Assembly: GCA_003142255.1 (NCBI GenBank)
Contig: PLLO01000012.1
Span: 186,001-250,000, forward strand
Length of the DNA stretch: 64,000 nt
Direction of reading: 5' to 3'
From: Bacteroidales bacterium
Lineage (GTDB): Bacteria; Bacteroidota; Bacteroidia; Bacteroidales; VadinHA17
Positions 20,707 to 29,679 of the stretch are shown here, in pieces (position 1 is the stretch's first letter; every line of letters starts with the position of its first letter). The notes under the pieces are model-generated. The model ran no database searches, was not told the DNA's origin, and was given only the letters and a program-made list of their open reading frames with translations. The position numbers and the translations under genes were made by a program.

Positions 20707-22548
20707 TTAATTTATCTTTATTAGACGGGAGTACCTCATTTGCATGCCATTCCGGCTCATGATTAAGAGATAGATGCCGTCATGCAAATGGGAGATATCG
20801 ACCCTGCCTGTATATGGAACTTTTATCAGAATTCTTCCCTGCATATCAGCTATGGAGATATAAGTAAGCCCGGAAACCGGTACGCTTTCAGGGTCGATAG
20901 TTATATAGTCGCTGGAGGGATTGGGCCAGAAACGAATGGCCTCTGTTTTGCTGAATTCTACATCATTAACTGATGTTGTAAGCGGTGATCCTACGACGGG
21001 CCTGATCATGATGGTGCCGTCTGCTTTCGACTGGTTCCAGTTTCCGTTTATCCAGTAAAATTGCCTGTTGCTGCCGGAAGTATTGATGTCAAAACCAGCA
21101 TTCAGAAATGCCTCCGTACGTTGTTTCCAGCCCACATAAAATACCCCGTTGACAGGCACTGGCGATGTCAATTGGTATGGATAAAATCCATTTATTGAAT
21201 TTCCCTTCTCAACGGTCATATTTTCCCTTGTGTATAGAAGGTCGCCCGGAATGCCATTATTGTCGCCCCATACCATCAGGTCAAATGGTCTTCTGTTAGC
21301 ATTAAGGTAGCTATCGTTAAAGCAGATTTTTATCGCGCGCAAGGTATCTTCCATATAAGATTTGAACCGGCAGGCAACCATGGCGTTCATTGATCCGAGG
21401 CCATTGATCCCGTAACCCTCCTCTGCAGAGCCATCATCATAGGCAAAGTAGTTATTGAAAACCTGGTAATAGACCAGGGTATCATTTTCTTCAGGGTCGG
21501 ATATATCGTTTTTAATCCAGGCAGTGACTTTGAACAAGGCAGAATCATCCTTATCTGTGTTATAAGTATAAATAAGGTCGGCGTTGAAATCTACGTTTGT
21601 TTTAGGGTCAATGTTTTCGGCACCGGCATAGGAATATTTTACCAGGGAGTTTTTATAAACATCCAGGATTTCAAAAAAACGTGAGACTTGCCTCTGGGCA
21701 TCGCCATTGTTCCTGTAATGGAACGGAACTGAAGAGCCCATCTCCTGAAGATATATCTGCCTGAACTGCTTAAAAGGCATTGATTCGTACGTCTTCAGGA
21801 GGGACCGTATGGGCCCTCTGAAGGCAACATCCTGGAACGCGGTATCGGCACTGTTCCTGTTCTTATTCAGTAAAACATAGTCAATGTTCCAGATATCGCA
21901 GTTTCCTATGATAGAAGGATCGCTTACGTTCGAGCTAAGAGTTACATAGTTTTTAAAACGAAACTTAAAGCCCTTATGCAGGTATCTCTCCTGGTCAATT
22001 TTTAAGATCACCGCCTTAAAATTGCGCCACGCTCCGCCTTTTGCCTTCCATACAGAATACCATTTACCTTCCGCAGGGGCATAGAACTGAAGGGTAAGAG
22101 AATCATTATCTTCAGGCAGGTCAGCCAATCCTCCCGGCTGAAAATAAAAGCTCAGAAAGACACTGTCTGCTGCAGTGTAGTTGAGGTTTATTGGCAGTGA
22201 GGTCAGATGATCAGCCTCAAATCTTGCTGAAGATGTCGTTTCGTACAAATTTCCCGATGCATCAAGAGCGTCGAATGTAGCAATGCCTGTTGTGATCTGG
22301 TTATTGGAATAAGTATTATTAACCAGTACATAATTATCTCCCCATTTCTTATCATCCGGAAAGATACTGTGGCCTGAGAAGTCGTCAAAAAAGGGAAGGT
22401 TTACAGTATCAGCTGACGATTTGCTTTGCAGCCACAATTTACTTTTCAGGTTTGGATTCGACTGCAGCCCTACCGTTATTTCCTGCCCCGTTGCATTGCA
22501 AAGGCAAAAGAACAGGAGGATTATATTTAATAACGATTTTTTTATTAT
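20707..22548 (-). CDS. Secreted protein with type A T9SS sorting domain (start codon unclear)
   Basis: About 613 residues. The C-terminal 80 residues form a type IX secretion sorting domain: a WPNPSSDYITI start, DGIYLL and a final RLIKIN. The body contains FDDFSG and beta-rich sequence with a YDDGSAEEGYG segment like other Bacteroidota surface proteins; no catalytic motif was recognised. The longest frame with a standard start begins at TTG 22437 but lacks a signal peptide. In the same frame upstream a good signal peptide is encoded (KKSLLNIILLFFCLC then NATGQE) with no ATG, GTG or TTG before it. I place the start at an ATA codon (22548) just after the PASTA gene stop. The function is unknown. 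Confidence 0.7.
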   Translation of the reverse strand: MIKKSLLNIILLFFCLCNATGQEITVGLQSNPNLKSKLWLQSKSSADTVNLPFFDDFSGHSIFPDDKKWGDNYVLVNNTYSNNQITTGIATFDALDASGNLYETTSSARFEADHLTSLPINLNYTAADSVFLSFYFQPGGLADLPEDNDSLTLQFYAPAEGKWYSVWKAKGGAWRNFKAVILKIDQERYLHKGFKFRFKNYVTLSSNVSDPSIIGNCDIWNIDYVLLNKNRNSADTAFQDVAFRGPIRSLLKTYESMPFKQFRQIYLQEMGSSVPFHYRNNGDAQRQVSRFFEILDVYKNSLVKYSYAGAENIDPKTNVDFNADLIYTYNTDKDDSALFKVTAWIKNDISDPEENDTLVYYQVFNNYFAYDDGSAEEGYGINGLGSMNAMVACRFKSYMEDTLRAIKICFNDSYLNANRRPFDLMVWGDNNGIPGDLLYTRENMTVEKGNSINGFYPYQLTSPVPVNGVFYVGWKQRTEAFLNAGFDINTSGSNRQFYWINGNWNQSKADGTIMIRPVVGSPLTTSVNDVEFSKTEAIRFWPNPSSDYITIDPESVPVSGLTYISIADMQGRILIKVPYTGRVDISHLHDGIYLLIMSRNGMQMRYSRLIKIN

Positions 22549-22553
22549 AACTG

Positions 22554-23408
22554 TTATTTGGCCGGTTTGGTAATCAAGCCGGCAGAGGGTATTGTATCTG
22601 AGATAACAATGGTAGTTGAATCGACCGGTAATTTCAGGGAATCAACAGTGAGCCAAAGGTACATGGAGGATCCTATCTGAAGTGTGGCATCTTCCCTGTT
22701 TTCCGGATTCTGTTTATACACAAAAGCATTAAGTGAGTCTTCAGCAGTCAGAATTGTGTTATCATAAATGTATGTTGCCAGGTTCAGAGATGACTCAAGT
22801 ATCCTGTTTGTTGCCGGATCGAGGTTCATCCCTATAAGGTTTGGTACAGGTGTTCTCTGGTTGCTTAGTCCCTTACCTAGAATGAGATCTATAACTGAAC
22901 CTTTCTGGAGAGAGTCATTCTTGCTGATTTTGTTTCCGTCACTCAACTGATCCAGGACGACATCTATCGAGAGATCTGGTTTATAAATCAATTTACCCAT
23001 TTTAAGTCCTGAGCTTTCGATAAGTGATATTGCCTGGCGCTTTGGAAGGTCGACCAGGTCGGGCATAGCTACCATCTCAGGCCGGAAAGCATTGATCGTC
23101 AACGCTATATTTCTCCATTTCTTTACCTTTAGTCCTGCATTTGGGCTCTGTTCGGCAATACAGCCTCGGGGAACGAGTGAAGTAAATACTGAATCAATTA
23201 TAGTATATTTCATCTTGCTTTTTTTCGCAAGCTTTACTGTCTCTTCCATGTTAAGTCCATAGAAATTCGGCACCTCACGCGACTGGCCATGCCTGGTGAA
23301 AATATTAAGCCAGATAAGTAAAACCATTACTATTCCGACAATAATAAGTAGTGCCAGTCCCAGGTTTTTAACAAATACTTTGCTGAAAATGAAATCTTTT
23401 AAGCTCAT
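22554..23408 (-). CDS. PASTA domain membrane protein without kinase domain
   Basis: A 284-residue protein with one N-terminal transmembrane helix (about 15-38) and three extracytoplasmic PASTA repeats (about 43-108, 113-178 and 185-258). They are marked by VPNFYGLNMEETVKLAKK, MPDLVDLPKRQAISLIESSG and VPNLIGMNLDPATNRILESS. PASTA domains bind peptidoglycan fragments in other bacteria. Unlike PknB-type proteins it has no kinase domain. Its stop is only a few bases before the signal peptide of the downstream T9SS cargo gene. Confidence 0.88.
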   Translation of the reverse strand: MSLKDFIFSKVFVKNLGLALLIIVGIVMVLLIWLNIFTRHGQSREVPNFYGLNMEETVKLAKKSKMKYTIIDSVFTSLVPRGCIAEQSPNAGLKVKKWRNIALTINAFRPEMVAMPDLVDLPKRQAISLIESSGLKMGKLIYKPDLSIDVVLDQLSDGNKISKNDSLQKGSVIDLILGKGLSNQRTPVPNLIGMNLDPATNRILESSLNLATYIYDNTILTAEDSLNAFVYKQNPENREDATLQIGSSMYLWLTVDSLKLPVDSTTIVISDTIPSAGLITKPAK

Positions 23409-23459
23409 ACAGCCAAATTGTACATTAGTATTAACGCAAATGTATCGATAAAATTATTA

Positions 23460-24560
23460 TTAAACCCTGTTGTACAGGGAGTCCCTCTCAGTTGGTTCAA
23501 AACCGGCTTCAAGGATAAGGCTGCTGATCTCTTCCGACGACATGGCCGGGTTCTTATCTTCGGCACCTGCCATCGAATATATCCTTGTGGTATCATCAAT
23601 AGTTCCATCCAGATCGTCAGCGCCGAATGAGAGGCTCAGCTGTGCGATCTCCTTTCCTGTCATTGGCCAGTAAGCTTTTATATGAGGGATATTGTCGAGG
23701 TAGATCCTCGAGACTGCATAATTCCGAAGATCTTCAATGACGCTTACCTCACCCAGGTATGACATGCTGTTGTTAGCCTTCCTGTACTTAAGGGGAATGA
23801 AGGCGTTGAATCCTGAAGTTTTGTCCTGGAGTGAGCGCAACCGTTCCAGATGATCTATCCGGTGAGAATAATTCTCAATATGTCCGTATAGCATTGTGGC
23901 ATTAGATGGTATTCCGAGGTTGTGGGCCGTTTCATGAATCGTCAGCCACAATTCTGATGAGGATTTCTCATCACATATCTTCTCCCTGATCTTCTCATCG
24001 AAAATCTCAGCGCCACCCCCGGGAATTGAATCGAGCCCATATTCCTTCAGCTGTTGGAGCCCCTCTTCAATTGTAAGCCCTGCCTTGCTGATCATATAGT
24101 CGAGTTCAATTGCCGAAAAAGCCTTAACATGAAGCGAAGGTCTGTGCTGTTTGATCTTACTGATGAGAGTGCCGTAATAATGAAGGTCATGAGCAGGATG
24201 TACTCCGCCCACAATATGAACTTCAGTAACAGGTTTACTGTCGAATTGCTTTACGATATCAAGCATCTGCTCATGGCTATATTCCCAGCTTTCAGGGTCC
24301 CATGCGGGTTTATGATATGAACAGAACCGGCAATTATAGACGCACTTGTTGGTAGGTTCTATATGGAAATTCCTGTTGAAGAAGGCAAGGTTACCGTTCA
24401 TCCTTCTCCTAACTATTGATGACATAATCCCGAGAAGGGGCAGGTCACATTTCTGATACAGCAGTAAGCCTTCTTCAGGTGTGATCCTGAGGCCGTCAGA
24501 CACCTTTGAATAGATTTGTCTGATATCGTTGTCGCTGATCTGTGATTGCAATCCGGTCAT
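23460..24560 (-). CDS. mqnE: Aminodeoxyfutalosine synthase (radical SAM)
   Basis: About 366 residues. The radical SAM cluster motif CVYNCRFC has its cysteines at 73, 77 and 80, followed by SYHKPAWDPES. It also has EVHIVGGVHP and the MqnE-like PGGGAEIFDEKIR region. MqnE joins carboxyvinyloxybenzoate to SAM's adenosyl group in the futalosine route to menaquinone. MqnC is a relative, but the PGGGAE(I/V)F pattern favours MqnE. An ATG at 24602 lies inside the rpmH terminator hairpin, so the ATG at 24560 (MTGLQSQ) is preferred. Confidence 0.88.
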   Translation of the reverse strand: MTGLQSQISDNDIRQIYSKVSDGLRITPEEGLLLYQKCDLPLLGIMSSIVRRRMNGNLAFFNRNFHIEPTNKCVYNCRFCSYHKPAWDPESWEYSHEQMLDIVKQFDSKPVTEVHIVGGVHPAHDLHYYGTLISKIKQHRPSLHVKAFSAIELDYMISKAGLTIEEGLQQLKEYGLDSIPGGGAEIFDEKIREKICDEKSSSELWLTIHETAHNLGIPSNATMLYGHIENYSHRIDHLERLRSLQDKTSGFNAFIPLKYRKANNSMSYLGEVSVIEDLRNYAVSRIYLDNIPHIKAYWPMTGKEIAQLSLSFGADDLDGTIDDTTRIYSMAGAEDKNPAMSSEEISSLILEAGFEPTERDSLYNRV

Positions 24561-24589
24561 ATAATCGTGAAGATGACGTAAATTTAATA

Positions 24590-24617
24590 AAAAAGGCGCC
24601 ATGTGATGGCACCTTTG
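24590..24617 (-). terminator. Rho-independent terminator of rpmH
   Basis: On the minus strand the arms GGTGCCAT and ATGGCGCC (one G-U pair) enclose a 3-base loop and are followed by six T's. It lies 23 bp after the rpmH stop. Confidence 0.75.
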
Positions 24618-24639
24618 GAACTATAAGCTATTAACTGAA

Positions 24640-24798
24640 TTATGATTTCAGTTTAAGTTCTGATGTAACAGTGAGTTTCTTTCTTCCCTTTGCCCTGCGC
24701 GCAGCAAGCACTCTTCTGCCATTGGGAGTGGACATTCTTTCCATGAATCCATGTTTGTTAACCCTTTTCTTTCTAGATGGCTGATATGTCCTTTTCAT
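24640..24798 (-). CDS. rpmH: 50S ribosomal protein L34
   Basis: A 52-residue basic protein starting [18 protein letters not shown], followed by [22 protein letters not shown], the diagnostic L34 sequence. It has its own promoter and terminator. The usual partners rnpA and dnaA are not adjacent. Confidence 0.97.
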   Translation of the reverse strand: MKRTYQPSRKKRVNKHGFMERMSTPNGRRVLAARRAKGRKKLTVTSELKLKS

Positions 24799-24841
24799 CT
24801 GTGTAACGTTTAATTAACCGTACTCTTTTAATTTGAGATCG

Positions 24842-24870
24842 CAAAGATAATGTTTTTTTAGAATATCAAA
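24842..24870 (-). promoter_or_regulatory. Promoter for rpmH
   Basis: On the minus strand TTTG (24870-24867) and TATCTTTG (24849-24842) are separated by 17 bp. This gives a leader of about 37 bases before the rpmH ATG. Confidence 0.6.
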
Positions 24871-24896
24871 ACTAGCCAATGATTTTTTTATTATAA

Positions 24897-25523
24897 TCAA
24901 ACCGGCAGATAGACTATTTTCTTGGTATCAAAAAATGGTTCGCTGAAGAACTCTTTGATTTCCCAAACCTTTACTCTGCCTATGAATGGTTCAATTTCTT
25001 CATCAAGAGTTCCCCCCTTGAGGTACAAAATACCATTAGACAGGGAGTTTTTTTGTGTTTCAGAAATATTTTTCACTGCCAGTTTTACAAATTGCGGGAA
25101 TTGAGTTACGGCTCTGCTGATTATAAAGTCGTATTTGCCATCTTCATCCTCAGCCCTTTTTCTGAGAGGTACAACGTTAGCCAGCTCCAGCTCACGGGCA
25201 ACTTCAGTGACCACTTTGATTTTCTTTCCTATTGAATCAAGAAGGAAGAATTCAGTTTCCGGGAATAATATTGCCAGAGGAACTCCTGGGAAACCGCCCC
25301 CGGTGCCAATATCAAGTATCCGGGTTCCTGGAACGAAAGAGATAACTTTTGCAATAGCTAGAGAATGGAGGACATGGTGCACAGGGAAATTGTCCATATC
25401 CTTTCGCGAAATAACATTTATCATACTGTTCCACCGTTCATAAACCGGTTTCAGCTGTGAAAGTTTATCCTTCTGGATCGCTGATAATGAAGGAAAATAT
25501 TTGGAAATGGTATCATCCATCAC
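24897..25523 (-). CDS. rsmG: 16S rRNA (guanine-527-N7)-methyltransferase
   Basis: A 208-residue GidB-family methylase with SAM-binding ILDIGTGGGFPG at 69-80, NVISRKDMDNF upstream of it and ISRAVTQFPQFV after it. It methylates N7 of G527 in 16S rRNA. Its start overlaps the stop of the ECF sigma gene (ATGA), so the two are translationally coupled. Confidence 0.95.
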   Translation of the reverse strand: MMDDTISKYFPSLSAIQKDKLSQLKPVYERWNSMINVISRKDMDNFPVHHVLHSLAIAKVISFVPGTRILDIGTGGGFPGVPLAILFPETEFFLLDSIGKKIKVVTEVARELELANVVPLRKRAEDEDGKYDFIISRAVTQFPQFVKLAVKNISETQKNSLSNGILYLKGGTLDEEIEPFIGRVKVWEIKEFFSEPFFDTKKIVYLPV

Positions 25524-26116
25524 CTGTTCCCTGTTTTGATGAAAATATTGTAAAGGAGGCTTTTGGCTCTGTAAAGCTGCGCTTTTACAGTGCCAATGGG
25601 TATATTCATCTTTGCCGATATTTCCTCGTATGAGTACTCCTTGTAATACCTCATTTCAATAATCTCCCTGTATGGCGATTTAAGCTGGTTGACTATCTTC
25701 CTCAGGATAGCAATTTTCTGGTCATTTATCAGTGTCTCCTCAGGGTCAGGCAGGTCCGACTGGATATTAATTGTGAGGTTATCAATCCCATCATGCAGCT
25801 GGTTGAGGGGTATAGGCGAAGATTGTTTTTTCCTTATAAAATCGATACAGTTATTGGTTGCGATCATAAACAGCCACGTACTGAAGGCGAATCGCGGAGT
25901 GTATGAATCTATGTTCCTGAAAGCTTTCCCAAACGCTTCAATGGTCAGGTCTTCAGCATCAGAAGGATTATTGACCATTTTAAGCAGCATGTAATATATT
26001 GAATCCCTGTACTTGTTCATAAGGCCTGCAAAAGCTTTTTCATTTCCCTTTTTGGCCTCTTCAACCAGTATGAGATCATTCTTAGCCTTATCCGACAGCC
26101 CCTGATTTATTTCCAT
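25520..26116 (-). CDS. ECF-type RNA polymerase sigma factor
   Basis: A 198-residue group 4 sigma factor. Region 2 (about 25-95) includes NPSDAEDLTIEAFGKAFRN and FSTWLFMIATNNCIDFIRKK. Region 4 (about 140-190) includes YREIIEMRYYKEYSYEEISAKMNIPIGTVKAQLYRAK. No anti-sigma gene is adjacent: upstream is a glycosyltransferase (10-bp overlap) and downstream is rsmG. It may therefore be controlled in some other way or partner with a distant gene. Confidence 0.92.
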   Translation of the reverse strand: MEINQGLSDKAKNDLILVEEAKKGNEKAFAGLMNKYRDSIYYMLLKMVNNPSDAEDLTIEAFGKAFRNIDSYTPRFAFSTWLFMIATNNCIDFIRKKQSSPIPLNQLHDGIDNLTINIQSDLPDPEETLINDQKIAILRKIVNQLKSPYREIIEMRYYKEYSYEEISAKMNIPIGTVKAQLYRAKSLLYNIFIKTGNR

Positions 26117-27234
26117 TGGTATTTTCCAGGTCTTTTGAGTTTATTGGTAAGAAGAAGAATACCATTGATCAATGGGGAAAAGATATCAAAAAATAATGAA
26201 TAACCTGCCATCCCGGGTTCATTTAGTTTTTTCTGAACGAGTGCCACTACCGTAATCTGCGTTAAAAGCCTCAGGCCAAAGATCCCCAAAGCATATTGCC
26301 ATAGAAATGGAAGCGAAAGAAGTATTATAAAAGCAGCGTAAAAGATAATTCTTGATGCCGGTTCAGCAACAAGAAGAAACTTATCGCGGAATTTATAGTA
26401 AGGTGCTGTTGTAAGATGCCTTTTCTTTTGAATTTTCCAATCACTGAAACTGGTGCAGGGGACCGACCTTGTATGGCTTGTATGGCTGAATTCGACAGCT
26501 GTATTTGACTTATTGGCATTGGAATTGACAAATAGATCATCATCGCCTGAAATGACATGATTATATGCACCGAAGCCTTTATTCTCAAAAAAGAGAGACC
26601 TGCGGTATGCAAGGTTTCTTCCGACACCCATATAGGGGACTCCGCAGATCGCCATCCCCAGGTACTGCATTGCGATGGTCATGCAGTCGTACCGTATGTA
26701 CTTGCTGAGCAGCCCTTTTTTATTATTGTATCCTCCGTACCCGAGTACAAAATCGGTCTTATCATCAAAATGTGAAGCGATACCTTCGAGCCATTGAGGT
26801 GATTCCGGTCTGCAATCTGCATCCGTGAAGACAAGGATTTCATTCTTTGCAGCCTTTATGCCGATGAACTGGGCAAATTTCTTGTTATGCGTGAATTTGG
26901 GATCCCTGTTGACATTTGAAATTCTCAGATGAGGATATATTTTTAGAAAATTTCCCAGGATTTCATACGAATTGTCTTCGGAGCAATCGTTGACCACAAT
27001 AACTTCATAATCAGGATATTTCTGTTCAAGAACAGATGGAAGAAAATTTTTCAGGTTTTCTGCCTCATTCCTTGCGCAGATAATTACCGAAACAGGTTTC
27101 CTGTCCGGCCTGTCAGCTTTCTCCTTTTTGAGGTACACAGCAAGATAAAACCAGAAATAATAGAATAACTGAACTGCCGAAGCGACACTGAACAGGGCAA
27201 AAAGGATTATCGGGAAGAGATTATCATGAAACAT
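26107..27234 (-). CDS. Membrane glycosyltransferase family 2
   Basis: A 375-residue GT-A enzyme with an N-terminal transmembrane helix (about 8-34), a catalytic domain from about 46, and two or three C-terminal helices (from about 290). The nucleotide-sugar motif is DAD at 138-140 (FTDADCRPE). GDDD at 230-233 holds the likely catalytic base, and QKKRH at 269-273 takes the place of QxxRW. This architecture fits processive or lipid-linked transferases at the membrane. The substrate is unknown. It overlaps the downstream sigma factor gene by 10 bp, which suggests one operon. Confidence 0.88.
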   Translation of the reverse strand: MFHDNLFPIILFALFSVASAVQLFYYFWFYLAVYLKKEKADRPDRKPVSVIICARNEAENLKNFLPSVLEQKYPDYEVIVVNDCSEDNSYEILGNFLKIYPHLRISNVNRDPKFTHNKKFAQFIGIKAAKNEILVFTDADCRPESPQWLEGIASHFDDKTDFVLGYGGYNNKKGLLSKYIRYDCMTIAMQYLGMAICGVPYMGVGRNLAYRRSLFFENKGFGAYNHVISGDDDLFVNSNANKSNTAVEFSHTSHTRSVPCTSFSDWKIQKKRHLTTAPYYKFRDKFLLVAEPASRIIFYAAFIILLSLPFLWQYALGIFGLRLLTQITVVALVQKKLNEPGMAGYSLFFDIFSPLINGILLLTNKLKRPGKYQWK

Positions 27235-27349
27235 AACTGGACGTCAAAATAGCATGGCAATATTATATAAGATAATCGGAATCGGAAAGATAGTTTTCCT
27301 GAAATATGAAAAAAATTACTCATTATTTTCTGAGACCGGTGGGATGAAT

Positions 27350-27357
27350 TACATTTG
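27350..27357 (+). promoter_or_regulatory. -7 element for tgt
   Basis: TACATTTG is an exact TAnnTTTG match, 24 bp before the ATG at 27382. It lies across an in-frame TTG at 27355, ruling that out as the start. The -33 box is weak. Confidence 0.5.
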
Positions 27358-27381
27358 TCGTGCCGGAATCAGGCTTATATT

Positions 27382-28509
27382 ATGTTCAGGATCCAGACAT
27401 TCGACAAAGATTCAAACGCAAGAACAGGGTTTCTGACGACACCTCATGGAGAGATTCCAACTCCTATCTTCATGCCTGTCGGAACCGGCGGAACAGTAAA
27501 AGGCATACTTCAGCGCGATCTGGCCGGGGAGATTGATGCAAAGATCATTCTGGGAAATACATATCATCTGTATCTGCGTCCCGGCACAGAAGTTATCAGG
27601 GGGGCAGGAGGACTGCACCGGTTCATGTCATGGGATCGTCCGATCCTTACCGACAGCGGAGGCTACCAGGTCTTTTCGCTGGCCGGGAACAGAAAGCTCA
27701 CTGATGAGGGAGCAGTTTTCAAATCGCATATTGATGGTTCAAAACATACTTTCACACCCGAAAATGTCGTTGATATACAACGTATTATCGGATCTGATAT
27801 AATGATGGTGCTTGATGAGTGCGCTCCCTTCCCCTGTGATTACCAGTATGCCCGTAAATCGGTGCAACTGACTCACCAGTGGCTTGACAGGGCCATAGAA
27901 AGGTTCAGGTCCACAGATCCGTTGTGGGGCAAGGAACAATATCTATTCCCGATAGTTCAGGGCGGAACATTTGACGACCTGAGGAAATTATCGGCTGAAA
28001 AAATTGCAGGTTCCGGGATGGAAGGGAATGCGATTGGAGGCTTATCGGTTGGAGAACCGGCAGAAGAGATGTACAGAACGATAGAAGTAGTTAATGAAAT
28101 TCTTCCCCGCGACAAGCCGAGGTATCTTATGGGGGTCGGAACCCCTGTTAACATTCTTGAGGCAATCGGGAGAGGCATTGACATGTTCGACTGTGTAATG
28201 CCGACGCGTAACGGAAGAAACGGCATGCTTTTTACCTCTGAGGGTATAATTAACATAAAGAACAGACAGTGGATGAATGATTTCAGCCCGATTGACAGGG
28301 GAATCCCATGCACTGTGAGCAATACTTATTCTAAAGCTTACCTCCGGCATCTGGTAATTTCAGGAGAGATACTCGGATCTCAGATCTCGAGCATTCATAA
28401 CCTGGCATTTTATTTACACCTTGTATCAGAGGCAAGAAATAAGATCAACGAAGGAGATTTTACAAAATGGAAGGGATCAATGATAAAAAAACTATCAGAG
28501 AGGCTATAG
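27382..28509 (+). CDS. tgt: Queuine/preQ1 tRNA-guanine transglycosylase
   Basis: A 375-residue enzyme that exchanges guanine 34 of certain tRNAs for preQ1 in queuosine synthesis. The acid/base Asp is D91 in LTDSGGYQVFSL. The nucleophile is D270 in FDCVMPTRNGRNG, with GGLSVGE at 219-225. The structural zinc site appears altered. Where proteobacterial Tgt has CxCxxC before the NYSRAYLHHL-like segment, this protein has IPCTVSNTYSKAYLRHL with one Cys (C310); the usual His (H339) is kept. It overlaps the downstream permease gene by 43 bp. Confidence 0.95.
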   Translation: MFRIQTFDKDSNARTGFLTTPHGEIPTPIFMPVGTGGTVKGILQRDLAGEIDAKIILGNTYHLYLRPGTEVIRGAGGLHRFMSWDRPILTDSGGYQVFSLAGNRKLTDEGAVFKSHIDGSKHTFTPENVVDIQRIIGSDIMMVLDECAPFPCDYQYARKSVQLTHQWLDRAIERFRSTDPLWGKEQYLFPIVQGGTFDDLRKLSAEKIAGSGMEGNAIGGLSVGEPAEEMYRTIEVVNEILPRDKPRYLMGVGTPVNILEAIGRGIDMFDCVMPTRNGRNGMLFTSEGIINIKNRQWMNDFSPIDRGIPCTVSNTYSKAYLRHLVISGEILGSQISSIHNLAFYLHLVSEARNKINEGDFTKWKGSMIKKLSERL

Positions 28510-29603
28510 TCTCACTGAAGGTTAAAATAATTGACTGGTACATTATCAGGAAGTTCCTGGGTACCTTCTTCTTCTGCCTTGTTCTGATAATGACAATTGC
28601 CGTTGTCTTTGACTTTGCCGAGAAGATTGATAATTTCATGCAGCATGCCGCTCCCTGGAAGGCTGTTATCTTCGACTATTATCTTAATTTCGTTCCATAT
28701 TTTGCCATACTTTTTGCCCCTCTTTTTGTCTTTATTGCAGTTATTTTCTTCACATCGAGGATGGCAGCAAATACTGAGATCATTGCAATCCTTAACTGCG
28801 GCATGAGCTTTCGGAGGATGATGTGGCCATATTTTATTTCAGCAACTGTAATTGCACTCTTCATTTTTTACCTGACAAACTTTGTGATCCCTCATTCCAA
28901 CCTTATAAGGATGGATTTTGAGGACAAGTATTATCATCCAACGACCCGCAAGGCCAGTGTTGAGGAAATTCACAGGCAGGACCGAAAGAATGTATATATC
29001 TATATGGAATCATACAATCCCATATATTTCAGGGGACGTAATTTTACTATTGAGAAATTTAATGATTCAGGAAAGCTGGTTTCCAAGCTCTCTTCACCGA
29101 CAGTTGTCTGGGACTCTACAAAAAACAAGTGGTCGGCGTTAAATTATATGGTACGCGAAATTGAGAACAATAAGGAGGTTATAACATATGGAACCAAGAT
29201 AGATACGACACTGATCATTAAGCCGAGCGACTTTTCAAAAGACCCGGGTATGGTTGCAACAATGAAATACAGGGAACTGAATGAATATATAAAGCTCCTT
29301 CAGCTGCAGGGTTCCGATGAACTTAGGGTGTTCCTCATAGAAAAGCACCGCAGAATTGCGAGTCCCTTTGCTGTATTCATCCTTACGCTGATCGGGGTAA
29401 CTCTTTCGTCAAGGAAGATCAGAGGAGGAATAGGTATGAATATTGGAATAGGTCTGGCTCTCAGCTTCTCATATATTCTTTTTCAGCAGTTTGCCTCACA
29501 GTTCTCTCTCAAGGGAAACCTTGCTCCAATGCTTGCCATGTGGATTCCAAACCTTCTTTACCTGGTAATAGGATCAGTACTCTATAAAATGGCACCCAAG
29601 TAG
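28467..29603 (+). CDS. LptF/LptG family permease
   Basis: A 378-residue inner-membrane protein with about six transmembrane helices split by a periplasmic domain (about 130-290). It starts with the typical IIDWYIIRKFLGTFFF segment; the FFTSRMAANTEIIAILNCGMSFRRM cytosolic loop is diagnostic. With LptB it extracts LPS from the inner membrane. Whether it is LptF or LptG cannot be settled from sequence alone. The frame opens inside tgt; later starts would remove part of the first helix. Confidence 0.9.
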   Translation: MEGINDKKTIREAIVSLKVKIIDWYIIRKFLGTFFFCLVLIMTIAVVFDFAEKIDNFMQHAAPWKAVIFDYYLNFVPYFAILFAPLFVFIAVIFFTSRMAANTEIIAILNCGMSFRRMMWPYFISATVIALFIFYLTNFVIPHSNLIRMDFEDKYYHPTTRKASVEEIHRQDRKNVYIYMESYNPIYFRGRNFTIEKFNDSGKLVSKLSSPTVVWDSTKNKWSALNYMVREIENNKEVITYGTKIDTTLIIKPSDFSKDPGMVATMKYRELNEYIKLLQLQGSDELRVFLIEKHRRIASPFAVFILTLIGVTLSSRKIRGGIGMNIGIGLALSFSYILFQQFASQFSLKGNLAPMLAMWIPNLLYLVIGSVLYKMAPK

Positions 29604-29679
29604 TTTCCTTAATTCAGTCAATTTACTTAAAATTGTACCCCTGAGTTCGGGGATAAAAAGAATTTAACACAACACATCG

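Noticed and set aside
29637-29655. CCCC...GGGG hairpin before the carboxyltransferase gene
   Set aside because: The stem is only about five pairs and no T run follows, so it is not supported as a terminator or regulator.
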